Positions 51,057 through 60,629 of a DNA stretch of 64,000 nt are shown here, piece by piece. This stretch comes from JAGHKQ01 sp041920565. Its GTDB lineage: Bacteria > Bacillota > Bacilli > Bacillales > Bacillaceae_G. The stretch covers positions 1-64,000 of the forward strand of contig JBHGXS010000040.1 of the NCBI GenBank assembly GCA_041920565.1, in the 5' to 3' direction. Both the position numbers and the translations under genes were made by a program. Positions within the stretch are counted from its first letter, which is position 1, and each line of letters starts with the position of its first letter. The notes beneath the pieces are model-generated. The model did no database searches and had not been told where the DNA came from. It saw only the letters and a list, made by a program, of their open reading frames with translations.

Positions 51057-51668
51057 GTGGAGCATCATATAGATTATCTTCTAGAACATTTTGGGTACTT
51101 CGGAATAATTATAGCATTAGTCGGAGGCATAATAGGTCTTCCCTTACCTGATGAGGTGCTTCTTACATATGTTGGATATAATGTTTTTCAGGGGAAAATG
51201 GCTTATATACCATCTTTGCTCAGTGCATCTACTGGAGCAATTGGAGGAATTTCATTTAGCTATTTTTTAGGAATTAAGTTAGGTTTACCCTTTTTGCGGA
51301 AATTTGGTCCTAAAGTACATATTAATGAGGAAAAGATCAATAGAACTAAAAAATTATTTGCAAAATTGGGGCCTTACCTACTATTTATAGGCTACTTTAT
51401 TCCTGGAGTCCGCCATATAACAGCTTATCTTGCAGGTATAAACAACTTTTCATTTAAAAAGTTTGTGATATATGCATATGCAGGAGCAGTATTTTGGAGT
51501 TTTACTTTTATTACACTAGGGAGAGAACTCGGAAAGGAATGGAGTAAAGTTGAATTCTATATGTTGAAATATCGTATGTATATAATCCCAGCAGTTGTTC
51601 TTGTGTTAAGTATAGGTGCGTTTGTTTATTGGAGAAGAAAGAGAGTTTCTAAAACTAAGGAGGTGTAA
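51057..51668 (+). CDS. DedA-family membrane protein
   Basis: A 203-residue protein with four to five helices. DedA signatures: LPLPDEVLLTYVGY (acidic residue in the re-entrant segment), FIGYFIPGVRHITAYLAGIN (G-x-R-H-x-x-x-x-AG) and a C-terminal basic tail. DedA proteins are proton-coupled lipid (C55-P or PE) flippase-like transporters. GTG start with AGGTGGG about 9 nt upstream. A very short frame follows after AAGGAGGTG. Confidence 0.88.
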   Translation: MEHHIDYLLEHFGYFGIIIALVGGIIGLPLPDEVLLTYVGYNVFQGKMAYIPSLLSASTGAIGGISFSYFLGIKLGLPFLRKFGPKVHINEEKINRTKKLFAKLGPYLLFIGYFIPGVRHITAYLAGINNFSFKKFVIYAYAGAVFWSFTFITLGRELGKEWSKVEFYMLKYRMYIIPAVVLVLSIGAFVYWRRKRVSKTKEV

Positions 51669-51670
51669 AG

Positions 51671-51763
51671 ATGACGATAAGTCGATTAACTTCATCTACT
51701 AAAAGATTTATTTTATATGCAAGATCTGTTTTTTATTGTTTTTTGCTTTTGATCACAAATTAG
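51671..51763 (+). CDS. 30-residue ORF directly after the DedA gene (possible frameshifted gene)
   Basis: An excellent AAGGAGGTG overlaps the dedA stop and leads to ATG at 51671. The frame gives MTISRLTSSTKRFILYARSV and FYCFLLLITN before TAG. Another frame nearby continues with hydrophobic sequence (YILFILSLPLVLLSCLLVEHG), so a small membrane-protein gene may have been frameshifted. Family not recognised. Confidence 0.35.
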   Translation: MTISRLTSSTKRFILYARSVFYCFLLLITN

Positions 51764-52000
51764 GTTATTACCATCTTATCAGTTCTCGTGTTTATATACT
51801 ATTTATTTTATCACTACCTCTTGTTTTACTATCCTGCTTGTTAGTTGAACATGGAAAGCGATGCCTTAATCAAGTATCGTACCCATCAAAACAAGAACAC
51901 TATAACATTTGTTCCATCCAATACATGCATTGTCAAATTTTCTTCTTTAAAATAATGTCTTTCCTTTTAACGTTTCTAATATAGAAAATATTTTCATAGT

Positions 52001-52031
52001 TGTAAGCGTTTTAATGTGAAATATGTCACAA
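52001..52031. promoter_or_regulatory. Overlapping cre-like and Rex-like sites before lctP-ldh
   Basis: TGTAAGCGTTTTAA (52001-52014) fits the CcpA cre consensus except at the last C. ATGTGAAATATGTCACAA (52014-52031) matches the Rex operator TTGTGAAnnnnTTCACAA at 12 of its 14 fixed positions. Rex represses fermentation genes when NADH is low; lctP and ldh are known Rex targets in B. subtilis. Confidence 0.65.
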
Positions 52032-52131
52032 ATTAATCATAATTATGTTCAATACTGCACAAATTTATGTGGTATATTAGTTTTGTCGATAGGACATATA
52101 TATATTACTTATAAATTAGGAGAGGATCACA

Positions 52132-53751
52132 ATGCAAACATGGCAACAGGTTTACAATCCATTTGATAATATATGGTTGTCCGCTTTTATAGCTGCCATT
52201 CCGATTATCTTTTTTATTCTTTGTCTTACAGTTTTAAAATTAAAAGGTTATATGGCAGGTTTGTTAAGTATCGTTGTAGCAGGTGCAGTAGCTGTGCTTG
52301 TCTATAAAATGCCTGTCACAATGGTTGGAGCGGCTGCCGGATACGGTGCAATGGCCGGTCTATGGCCTGTAGCCTCCATCGTTATCGCAGCAATCATTCT
52401 TTATAAACTAACAATAAAAACTGGTCAATTTACGATCATTCGCAATAGTATCGCAAGCATTACAGAGGATCAACGATTACAAGTTCTGATTGTAGCATTT
52501 TCCTTCGGGGCATTCTTAGAAGGGGCAGCAGGTTTCGGAGCTCCTGTTGCGATTACAGCAGCAATTCTTGTAGGTCTTGGATTCAACCCGATGTATGCAG
52601 CAGGGCTGTGCTTAATTGCTAACATTGCCGGCGGTGCATTCGGTGCGATGGGTATTCCGGTTACAGTACCGGCTCAACTTACTGGATTAGATGGTTTAAC
52701 AGTTGGACGTAACACAGCGTTAATTTTACCGTTTGTCAGTGTGTTTATTTCTTTCTTGTTAGTATTCATCATGGATGGATTCAAAGGAATTCGCCAAACC
52801 TTCCCGGCTATACTGGTAAGCGGCGGCTCATTTGCTATCACGCAATTTACCGTTCTTTACTTCCTTGGAGCAGAGCTGGCAAACATCTTTGCCGCAATCA
52901 TCAGCCTTGTTGCCTTGTCACTGTTCTTGAAAGTTTGGAAGCCAAGTGAAATTTATACTGTACAAAAAGATGTGAAAGTCGAAGCAAAAAAACAAACATA
53001 TTCTGTAGGTCAAATCCTATATGCATGGTTGCCGTTCATGCTGTTAACGGTTTTCGTTACAATCTTTAATCTTGCATTCTTCAAAAATTTATTTGCTCCC
53101 GGCGGTCCGTTAGAAAAATTAGTATTGCTTATGCCGATTCCGGGATTAAACAACCTTGTTATTCGTAAAGCGCCAATTGTTCCGCAAGACACTCCGTATG
53201 CGGCAGTATTTAAATTAGACTTGTTCTCATCTACAACAACAGCGATCGTGCTAGCAGTTATTTTAACAATTATTATTTTCCGTTGTAGTGGCAAGATGAT
53301 AAAAGAAACAATCGTTGAGACTATTAAAGAGCTTACAGCACCTGTTTTAACAATTTGCAGCGTCCTGGCATTTGCTTACATTTGTACGTATTCTGGAATG
53401 TCATCTACTCTTGGACTTGCATTTGCGTCTACAGGGGATGTGTTCCCGCTATTCTCTCCACTATTAGGATGGATTGGCGTGTTCTTAACAGGATCTGTAG
53501 TAAACAGCGGCTCGTTATTCGCTCCATTACAATCTGTAACAGCAACACAAATCGGTGTTTTACCTGAAACAATGGTAGCTGTAAACGTAATGGGCGGTGC
53601 AGTTGCAAAAATGATTTCACCACAATCCGTTGCCGTAGCAACAGCAGCGGTAGGACTGATAGGAAAAGAATCCGATTTGTTCAAGATGACCATTAAATAT
53701 AGTGTTCCATTAGTAATGATTATCGGCTTAGTCAGCTGGATGATTTTCTAA
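52132..53751 (+). CDS. lctP: L-lactate permease
   Basis: A 539-residue membrane protein of the LctP family with about 13 helices. Hallmarks: FGAFLEGAAGFGAPVAITAA, LIANIAGGAFGAMGIPVTVP, and SVVNSGSLFAPLQSVTATQI near the C-terminus with MSPQSVA-like MISPQSVAVATAAVG. It moves lactate with protons; beside ldh it probably exports fermentation lactate. AGGAGAGG precedes the ATG. Confidence 0.96.
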   Translation: MQTWQQVYNPFDNIWLSAFIAAIPIIFFILCLTVLKLKGYMAGLLSIVVAGAVAVLVYKMPVTMVGAAAGYGAMAGLWPVASIVIAAIILYKLTIKTGQFTIIRNSIASITEDQRLQVLIVAFSFGAFLEGAAGFGAPVAITAAILVGLGFNPMYAAGLCLIANIAGGAFGAMGIPVTVPAQLTGLDGLTVGRNTALILPFVSVFISFLLVFIMDGFKGIRQTFPAILVSGGSFAITQFTVLYFLGAELANIFAAIISLVALSLFLKVWKPSEIYTVQKDVKVEAKKQTYSVGQILYAWLPFMLLTVFVTIFNLAFFKNLFAPGGPLEKLVLLMPIPGLNNLVIRKAPIVPQDTPYAAVFKLDLFSSTTTAIVLAVILTIIIFRCSGKMIKETIVETIKELTAPVLTICSVLAFAYICTYSGMSSTLGLAFASTGDVFPLFSPLLGWIGVFLTGSVVNSGSLFAPLQSVTATQIGVLPETMVAVNVMGGAVAKMISPQSVAVATAAVGLIGKESDLFKMTIKYSVPLVMIIGLVSWMIF

Positions 53752-53780
53752 TAAGCGTGAATTAAAAGGAGGAGTTTTTC

Positions 53781-54725
53781 ATGAAAAGAGAAGTAAATCG
53801 AGTTGTTTTAGTTGGTACAGGAGCAGTTGGATGCAGCTATGCTTACGCTATGTTAAACCAAGGGGTTACTGAAGAATTAGTTCTGGTTGATGTGAACGAA
53901 ATGAAAGCGGAAGGAGAAGCGATGGATTTAAATCACGGTATGCCATTCGCGCCATCTCCAACAAAAATTTGGTACGGAAGCTATAAAGATTGTAAAACTG
54001 CAGATCTTGTTGTTATCACAGCAGGTCTTCCGCAAAAGCCGGGCGAAACTCGTCTTGACCTTGTAGAAAAGAACACTAAAATCTTTAAACAAATTGTATC
54101 TGAAATTATGGCAAGCGGCTTTAACGGCATTTTCCTAATCGCGACAAACCCGGTAGACATCTTGACATATGTAACATGGAAAGAATCCGGATTGCCAAAA
54201 GAACGTGTTATCGGTTCCGGTACAACATTGGACAGCGCTCGTTTCCGTTATATGCTTGGTGATTATTTCAATGTAGATACTCGCAACGTCCATGCTTATA
54301 TCATCGGGGAACACGGTGATACAGAGCTTCCGGTATGGAGCCATGCGAACATCGGCGTACAAAACATCGCCAAGTTCATGGAACGCGACAGCAAATACAA
54401 AAAAGAAGACTTAGACCAAATTTTCATCAATACCCGCGATGCGGCATATCACATTATTCAGCGTAAGGGCGCGACTTACTACGGTATCGGTATGGCACTT
54501 ACACGCATAACAAAAGCGATCTTGAATAACGAAAACAGCATTTTAACAGTATCCGCTTTATTAGAAGGTGAATACGGACACAGCGATGTGTACATTGGAG
54601 TCCCAGCGATCATCAACCGCGGAGGTATCCAAGAAATCATTGAGTTGGAACTAAGTGAAGATGAAAAACAAAAATTTGATCATTCCGTAAAAGTATTAAA
54701 AGAAACAATGACACCAGTAATGTAA
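53781..54725 (+). CDS. ldh: L-lactate dehydrogenase
   Basis: A 314-residue NAD enzyme reducing pyruvate to L-lactate. NAD site VVLVGTGAVGCSYAYAM; mobile loop with the substrate residues AGLPQKPGETRLDLVEKN; ATNPVDILTY; active-site histidine in IIGEHGDTELPVWSHANIG. AGGAGG precedes the ATG, 27 bp after lctP, so the pair forms one operon with a terminator. Confidence 0.97.
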   Translation: MKREVNRVVLVGTGAVGCSYAYAMLNQGVTEELVLVDVNEMKAEGEAMDLNHGMPFAPSPTKIWYGSYKDCKTADLVVITAGLPQKPGETRLDLVEKNTKIFKQIVSEIMASGFNGIFLIATNPVDILTYVTWKESGLPKERVIGSGTTLDSARFRYMLGDYFNVDTRNVHAYIIGEHGDTELPVWSHANIGVQNIAKFMERDSKYKKEDLDQIFINTRDAAYHIIQRKGATYYGIGMALTRITKAILNNENSILTVSALLEGEYGHSDVYIGVPAIINRGGIQEIIELELSEDEKQKFDHSVKVLKETMTPVM

Positions 54726-54738
54726 TTCATATACTGAG

Positions 54739-54770
54739 AGACATCTGCAGAAGCTGCAGATGTCTTTTTG
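54739..54770 (+). terminator. lctP-ldh terminator
   Basis: AGACATCTGCAG pairs with CTGCAGATGTCT around a 3-nt loop, then T residues. Confidence 0.93.
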
Positions 54771-55107
54771 TGTTTACAATATTTTTTCCTTCTCCTTACG
54801 TAAGATTTACATTTTTCGTTTACTATTAACGTAGAAAAGTTTTTTCACTAAAAATAATATACAGAATTTTCAATAATATATCACATTGTAGATCCTTCTG
54901 TAAATTATGAGATATTATTTCAGAAAATTAAACGCTTTCACTAGATTATTCGTCAAAATCCGATTTTTAACGTCGAATAATGACTTAAAACCTTGATTTA
55001 ACCGTGAAAAACCGTATATTTTTCAGAAAATAAAGAAGGATATTTCAGTTTCTTGGAGTATAATTATATTATTCATAAAAAACATTTGTGCCAGCGAGGT
55101 GAAGACT
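54771..55107 (+). promoter_or_regulatory. Regulatory region of the glycogen operon
   Basis: A 337-bp AT-rich region. It holds a cre-like site (54927-54940, reverse complement TGAAAGCGTTTAAT), an inverted repeat ATTATTCG (54945-54952) with CGAATAAT (54974-54981), a CodY-like ATTTTTCAGAAAATA near 55017 with two mismatches to consensus, and TATAAT at 55060 as a possible -10. All assignments are by eye. Confidence 0.45.
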
Positions 55108-57042
55108 GTGATTGCAACTTATCCTACAGAACATGATGTACACTTATTCCATGAAGGCCGCTTGTATGAGAGCTACAAAACTTTTGGGGCTCATTTGCAA
55201 GAGGAGGGGGGAGTAAAGGGTACTCGTTTTTCTGTTTGGGCTCCTCACGCATCAAAAGTCAGCGTGATCGGAGATTTCAATAATTGGAACGGAAACAAGC
55301 ATGAGATGGAAAAGGTGAATGAAGAAGGAATTTGGTCTTTGTTTGTTCCAGAACTGGGCGAAAAGGAACTGTACAAGTATGAAATCCATACCGCATATGG
55401 ACAGGTTCTTCTAAAAGCAGACCCTTATGCCTTTTACTCAGAGGTAAGGCCGAATACTGCTTCCGTCATCTATAATATAGAAGGATATAAGTGGAACGAC
55501 CAAAAATGGTTCCGAAACAAGAAGAAGAAAAACGTGTATGCAGAACCTGTTTCCATTTATGAGCTTCATTTCGGCTCTTGGAAGAAAAAAGAAGACGGAA
55601 CGTTCTATACATACGCAGAATTGGCAGAATTGTTAATTCCGTATGTACTTGAGCATAATTTTACGCATATTGAAATTATGCCGTTGGTTGAGCATCCGTA
55701 CGATCGTTCTTGGGGGTATCAGGGAACGGGATATTACTCCCCGACAAGCCGATACGGCACACCGCAGGAACTGATGTATTTTATTGATCAATGTCATCAA
55801 AACGGAATCGGCGTCCTCTTGGATTGGGTTCCGGGGCATTATTGCAAGGACGCTCACGGTCTTTACATGTTTGATGGGCAACCTGTTTATGAATACCAAG
55901 ACCCGCATGTACAAGAAAACCCGGTATGGGGTACAGCCAACTTTGATTTAGGAAAACCGGAAGTGCGCAGCTTTTTAATTTCCAATGCGCTCTTTTGGAT
56001 GAAATATTATCATGTAGACGGCTTCCGCGTTGATGCAGTAGCGAACATGCTGTATTGGAAGGCAGGCGGTCAATTTCAAAAGAACGAATATGCCGTGGCC
56101 TTCTTGCAAAAATTGAATGAGGCTGTATTTACGGAAGATCCGACGGTTTTGATGATCGCGGAAGATTCAACAGATTGGCCGCTCGTAACCGCACCGACGT
56201 ATGAAGGCGGATTAGGCTTTAACTATAAATGGAATATGGGCTGGATGAACGACATTTTGAAATATATGGAATGCGAGCCGGAACATCGGAAGTACATACA
56301 TGATAAAGTTACATTTTCTTTGCTTTACGCTTATTCAGAAAATTTTGTATTGCCTCTTTCTCATGATGAAGTCGTGCATGGAAAGAAGTCGCTTTTGAAT
56401 AAAATGCCGGGGGATTACTGGCGAAAATTCGCTCAGCTTCGTCTGTTATATGGGTATTTCATGACTCACCCGGGCAAGAAATTGCTCTTTATGGGCGGAG
56501 AGTTCGGACAGTTTGATGAATGGAAAGACCTCGAGGATTTAGATTGGAATTTGCAGGATTTCGAGATGCATCGCCTCATGCAAAAGTATTATAAGGAATT
56601 ATCCGCATTATACAAACGATCCAAGCCGTTGTGGCAGCTTGATCATACGCATGAGGGCTTCCAATGGATTGATGCGGATAACAGGGATCAAAGCATTTTT
56701 TCTTTCATTCGAAAAGGAGAAAAGGAAGATGATCTGCTTGTAGTTGTATGCAACTTTACAGAAAAAGTGTATACGGACTATAAAGTAGGGGTGCCGGCCT
56801 TTGCGAATTACAACGAGATCTTGAACAGCGATGCCGTCGAGTACGGGGGTTCCGGTCAAATCAATAAGAAAAGATTGAAGACGATTCAAAAGCCTTATCA
56901 TAATCAACCGTGTCATGTGGAAATGACGATACCGCCTTTTGGCGTGTCCATTTTACGACCAGTGAAAACAAGGAAGGGGAATACTAGCGATGGCAAAGAA
57001 AAAAAAGTGCGTAGCAATGTTATTGGCAGGGGGAAAAGGTAG
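55108..57042 (+). CDS. glgB: 1,4-alpha-glucan branching enzyme
   Basis: A 644-residue GH13 enzyme that makes alpha-1,6 branches in glycogen. N-terminal CBM48 (TRFSVWAPHASKVSVIGDFN with NWNG), then the barrel: DWVPGHY, nucleophile in DGFRVDAVANML, acid in MIAEDSTDWP, transition-state aspartate in LPLSHDEVVHGK. A GTG at 55108 is chosen; the earlier GTG at 55099 is part of the GAGGTG site. The 3' end overlaps glgC by 53 bp, suggesting coupling; the extra tail (after GVSILRPV) is not conserved. Confidence 0.96.
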   Translation: MIATYPTEHDVHLFHEGRLYESYKTFGAHLQEEGGVKGTRFSVWAPHASKVSVIGDFNNWNGNKHEMEKVNEEGIWSLFVPELGEKELYKYEIHTAYGQVLLKADPYAFYSEVRPNTASVIYNIEGYKWNDQKWFRNKKKKNVYAEPVSIYELHFGSWKKKEDGTFYTYAELAELLIPYVLEHNFTHIEIMPLVEHPYDRSWGYQGTGYYSPTSRYGTPQELMYFIDQCHQNGIGVLLDWVPGHYCKDAHGLYMFDGQPVYEYQDPHVQENPVWGTANFDLGKPEVRSFLISNALFWMKYYHVDGFRVDAVANMLYWKAGGQFQKNEYAVAFLQKLNEAVFTEDPTVLMIAEDSTDWPLVTAPTYEGGLGFNYKWNMGWMNDILKYMECEPEHRKYIHDKVTFSLLYAYSENFVLPLSHDEVVHGKKSLLNKMPGDYWRKFAQLRLLYGYFMTHPGKKLLFMGGEFGQFDEWKDLEDLDWNLQDFEMHRLMQKYYKELSALYKRSKPLWQLDHTHEGFQWIDADNRDQSIFSFIRKGEKEDDLLVVVCNFTEKVYTDYKVGVPAFANYNEILNSDAVEYGGSGQINKKRLKTIQKPYHNQPCHVEMTIPPFGVSILRPVKTRKGNTSDGKEKKVRSNVIGRGKR

Positions 57043-58120
57043 CCGTTTAAGCTCCCTTACGAAAAATCTGGCAAAACCGGCAGTCCCGTTCGGAGGCAAA
57101 TACCGCATTATCGATTTTACATTGAGCAACTGTACAAACTCAGGTATTGAGACAGTCGGTGTTCTTACGCAATATCAGCCGCTTGTCCTGAACTCTTATA
57201 TCGGAATCGGCAGCGCTTGGGACTTGGACAGAGAGAACGGAGGAGTGACCGTATTGCCGCCGTATTCAGAATCTTCTGGCGTAAAGTGGTATACGGGTAC
57301 AGCAAGCGCCATCTATCAAAACTTAAATTATCTTAAGCAATATGAGCCCGAATATGTACTAATTTTATCCGGAGACCATATTTATAAAATGGACTACTCC
57401 AAAATGCTGGATTATCACATCGAAAAAGATGCGGATGTATCCATTTCCGTTATCGAGGTGCCTTGGGAAGAAGCGAGCCGCTTCGGCATCATGAATACAA
57501 ATGAAGACTTCGAGATTGTAGAGTTTGAAGAAAAACCGCAATTTCCAAGAAGCAATCTGGCCTCCATGGGGATTTATATTTTCAAATGGGCCGTATTAAA
57601 GGAGTATTTGGAAATGGATGCAAGAAATCCGGAATCCAGCAATGACTTTGGAAAGGACGTTATTCCGCTCTTGCTTGAAGAAAATAAAAAACTTGTTGCC
57701 TACCCGTTCAAAGGATATTGGAAAGATGTAGGTACAGTTAAAAGTTTATGGGAAGCGAATATGGACTTATTGAAGGATGATTCATCACTTAATTTATATG
57801 AACGTGACTGGCGCATTTATTCTGTGAATCCAAATCAGCCTCCGCAATACATTGCTCCGAATGCCAACATTGAGGAGTCACTGATCAACGAAGGATGCAT
57901 TGTAGAGGGAGATGTGAAGCACTCTGTTCTTTTCCAAGGTGTATCGATAGGAGAAGGAAGCAAGATTGTGGACTCTGTCATCATGCCGGATGCGCGCATC
58001 GGAAAAAATGTTGTCATTGAACGAGCTATCATTGCACCGGGTATGGTCATTGAAGATAATTCCGTCATTTGCCCTATAAAAAATGTAGAAGACGTCATTT
58101 TAGTGGCAGATGAAAATTAA
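56990..58120 (+). CDS. glgC: Glucose-1-phosphate adenylyltransferase, catalytic subunit
   Basis: A 376-residue nucleotidyltransferase making ADP-glucose from ATP and glucose 1-phosphate. N-terminal loop MLLAGGKGSRLSSLTKNLAK with PAVPFGGKYRIIDF; GDHIYKMDY metal site; sugar-phosphate loop IVEFEEKPQFPRS. The C-terminal left-handed beta-helix has hexapeptide repeats (NANIEESLINEGCIVEGDVK). The start overlaps glgB; AGGAAGGGG precedes the ATG. It pairs with GlgD, as in other bacilli. Confidence 0.96.
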   Translation: MAKKKKCVAMLLAGGKGSRLSSLTKNLAKPAVPFGGKYRIIDFTLSNCTNSGIETVGVLTQYQPLVLNSYIGIGSAWDLDRENGGVTVLPPYSESSGVKWYTGTASAIYQNLNYLKQYEPEYVLILSGDHIYKMDYSKMLDYHIEKDADVSISVIEVPWEEASRFGIMNTNEDFEIVEFEEKPQFPRSNLASMGIYIFKWAVLKEYLEMDARNPESSNDFGKDVIPLLLEENKKLVAYPFKGYWKDVGTVKSLWEANMDLLKDDSSLNLYERDWRIYSVNPNQPPQYIAPNANIEESLINEGCIVEGDVKHSVLFQGVSIGEGSKIVDSVIMPDARIGKNVVIERAIIAPGMVIEDNSVICPIKNVEDVILVADEN

Positions 58121-58156
58121 ACAGGACGAAAATGAACAGAAAAGGAATGAGACGTG

Positions 58157-59182
58157 ATGAATCAATCTATGTTAGGGATTATTAATGCAACAAAAGAATT
58201 TGAATCGTTAGAGGAAATTACCTTTCATCGTTCGCTGGCTGCCCTTCCGTTTGGCGGACGATACCGCTTAATTGACTTCGCGTTGTCAAATATGGTGAAC
58301 TCCGGCATTCACAGCGTGGCGATTTTCACCGGTCACGGAAACCGTTCGCTTATGGACCATGTCGGTTCAGGAAAGCAATGGGACTTGGATCGAAAACGAG
58401 ACGGTTTGTTTGTGTTTACTCCAAACAATCAATGCCGGGAAGAACAGTTCGGTTCCTTTACGCATTTTGCACGAAACATTGATTATTTTTTGCGCAGCAA
58501 ACAAACGTATGTCGTTATCACGAATTGCCATACAATCAGCGCTATGAATTTTAAACCAATTTTAGCAAGACATATCGAAACAGGCGCAGACGTAACGGAA
58601 GTATGTTATGAGGGAAAATCGTTGCGCACTTATATTCTGAAAAAAGAGCTTCTATTGAACTTGTTTGAACAATACAAAGATCAAGGGTATTACAGCATGA
58701 TCGACTTAGTGAGAGAAAAGCGTGATTCTTTACGTATTCTGCCTTATGAATATACAGGGTATGTAGCCGTCATCGACTCCATTGAAAGCTACTATAAATA
58801 CAGCATGGAAATTTTACAACCGGAAATTTGGAAGCAGCTGTTCGTGAAGGATGCGCCGGTGTATACAAAGGTAAAAGACGAACCGCCGACACGTTACGGC
58901 AAAACTGCAAAAGTAACGAATTCCATGATTGCGAACGGGAGCATTATTGAAGGGAACGTAGACAACAGCATCATCTTCCGTTCTGTGAAAATCGGAAAAG
59001 GCTCCGTAGTTCGCAACTGTATCATTATGCAAAAGAGCCAAATTGGAGAGAATTGTATACTAGACGGTGTAATTATCGACAAGGATGTTAAAATTGAGGA
59101 TGGAACTGCATTGACAGGAAACAGCCGGTCTCCGCTTGTCGTTCCAAAAGGTACAGTACAAGGAGCGTTGATGAATTCGTGA
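58157..59182 (+). CDS. glgD: Glucose-1-phosphate adenylyltransferase regulatory subunit
   Basis: A 341-residue GlgC paralogue. It keeps PFGGRYRLIDFALSNMVNSG and the beta-helix repeats (MIANGSIIEGNVDNSIIFRS), but the N-terminal catalytic loop GGKGSR is absent (NATKEFESLEEITFHRSLAA in its place). It is therefore regulatory, raising GlgC activity in a heteromer. ATG at 58157 with AAAGGAATGAG upstream. The stop overlaps the glgA start (GTGA). Confidence 0.94.
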   Translation: MNQSMLGIINATKEFESLEEITFHRSLAALPFGGRYRLIDFALSNMVNSGIHSVAIFTGHGNRSLMDHVGSGKQWDLDRKRDGLFVFTPNNQCREEQFGSFTHFARNIDYFLRSKQTYVVITNCHTISAMNFKPILARHIETGADVTEVCYEGKSLRTYILKKELLLNLFEQYKDQGYYSMIDLVREKRDSLRILPYEYTGYVAVIDSIESYYKYSMEILQPEIWKQLFVKDAPVYTKVKDEPPTRYGKTAKVTNSMIANGSIIEGNVDNSIIFRSVKIGKGSVVRNCIIMQKSQIGENCILDGVIIDKDVKIEDGTALTGNSRSPLVVPKGTVQGALMNS

Positions 59183-60624
59183 AAGTTTTATTTGCATTAT
59201 CGGAGTGCGTCCCGTTTGTAAAGTCGGGCGGCCTTGCCGACGTAGCGGGCGCTCTTCCGAAACAACTAAAGAAGCTTGGTGTCGAAGTACGGGTCATATT
59301 ACCATACTACAGTTTAATTTCTGAGAAATTGCGCAGCCAATGCGAGCTGCAGAAGGTCATCTATGTTTCGCTCGGATGGCGCAATCAATATTGCGGGATC
59401 TTTCAAACGGAGCATGATGGCATTACCTATTATTTATTGGATAATGAGTACTATTTTAAAAGGGATTCGTTATACGGACATTATGATGACGGGGAGCGTT
59501 TTTCCTTTTTCTCCAAAGCAGTGTTGGAATGTATTCCGCACTTGGATTTTATCCCTGACGTCATCCATTGTCACGATTGGCATACAGCGATGGTGAATTT
59601 TCTATTAAATGCTCACTATCGTCATAACCCGGTGTATGCAAACATGAAAACGGCATTTACCATTCATAATCTTCAGTTCCAGGGTGTGTTTCCGCGGGAA
59701 GTGATGCATGATTTACTGGGGCTTGGTGATGAGTATTTTACCAGCGAGCAGCTCGAATTTTACGGCAATATCAATTTTATGAAGGGCGGCATCATTGCTT
59801 CTGATGTGATCACAGCAGTGAGCCCGACGTATAAAGAGGAAATTCAGTACCCGTATTTTGGCGAGAATTTAGACGGGTTGCTTAGAAAGTATAATTATAA
59901 GCTGCATGGTATCGTAAACGGCATTGATGATGCTTTTTACAATCCGCGAACCGATTCAGAAATTGCGGTTTGCTATGATGAGAACACGCTGGAATTAAAG
60001 CAACAAAATAAATTTGCGCTGCAGCGCTATTTCGGATTGCCGGAAAAAGCTGATGCGCCGATTATTGCCATGGTTACCCGTTTAACGAAGCAAAAGGGAT
60101 TAGACCTGGTGCGTCATGTCTTTCACGAAATCATGCAGGAAGATATACAGTTTATTGTTCTTGGTTCCGGCGATAAGCAATACGAGGACTTCTTTTTAGA
60201 AATGGCCTATCATTATCCGGAAAAAGTGAAGGTGTATATCGGCTTTAATGAAGCTTTAGCGCATCAAGTGTATGCGGGAGCCGATTTGTTTTTAATGCCG
60301 TCACAGTTTGAGCCGTGCGGATTAGGGCAATTGATTGCATTGCAATACGGTGCGCTGCCGATCGTAAGAGAAACAGGCGGCTTAAATGATACGGTTCAAT
60401 CTTACAATGAGGAAACAGGGGAAGGAAACGGATTCAGCTTTTCCAATTTCAATGCCCATGACATGCTGAACACAATACGGAGAGCTGTTCATTTTTATCA
60501 TCGGCCGGACATTTGGAACACTTTAGTGAAAAGAGCCATGATTCAAGATTACAGTTGGCTTCAGTCTGCGAAACAATATAAGGAGCTGTACGAGCAATTG
60601 GTAGCTGGCTCATCTAAGGGGTGA
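59179..60624 (+). CDS. glgA: Glycogen synthase (ADP-glucose)
   Basis: A 481-residue GT5 glycosyltransferase that adds glucose from ADP-glucose to glycogen. ADP-glucose motif KVLFALSECVPFVKSGGLAD (K-S-G-G-L-A-D), HCHDWHTAMV, AFTIHNLQFQGVFP, and the C-terminal MPSQFEPCGLGQLIALQYGA with the retaining-transferase glutamate. GTG start in a GTGA overlap with glgD, so translation is coupled. Confidence 0.96.
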   Translation: MKVLFALSECVPFVKSGGLADVAGALPKQLKKLGVEVRVILPYYSLISEKLRSQCELQKVIYVSLGWRNQYCGIFQTEHDGITYYLLDNEYYFKRDSLYGHYDDGERFSFFSKAVLECIPHLDFIPDVIHCHDWHTAMVNFLLNAHYRHNPVYANMKTAFTIHNLQFQGVFPREVMHDLLGLGDEYFTSEQLEFYGNINFMKGGIIASDVITAVSPTYKEEIQYPYFGENLDGLLRKYNYKLHGIVNGIDDAFYNPRTDSEIAVCYDENTLELKQQNKFALQRYFGLPEKADAPIIAMVTRLTKQKGLDLVRHVFHEIMQEDIQFIVLGSGDKQYEDFFLEMAYHYPEKVKVYIGFNEALAHQVYAGADLFLMPSQFEPCGLGQLIALQYGALPIVRETGGLNDTVQSYNEETGEGNGFSFSNFNAHDMLNTIRRAVHFYHRPDIWNTLVKRAMIQDYSWLQSAKQYKELYEQLVAGSSKG

Positions 60625-60629
60625 GGGAA

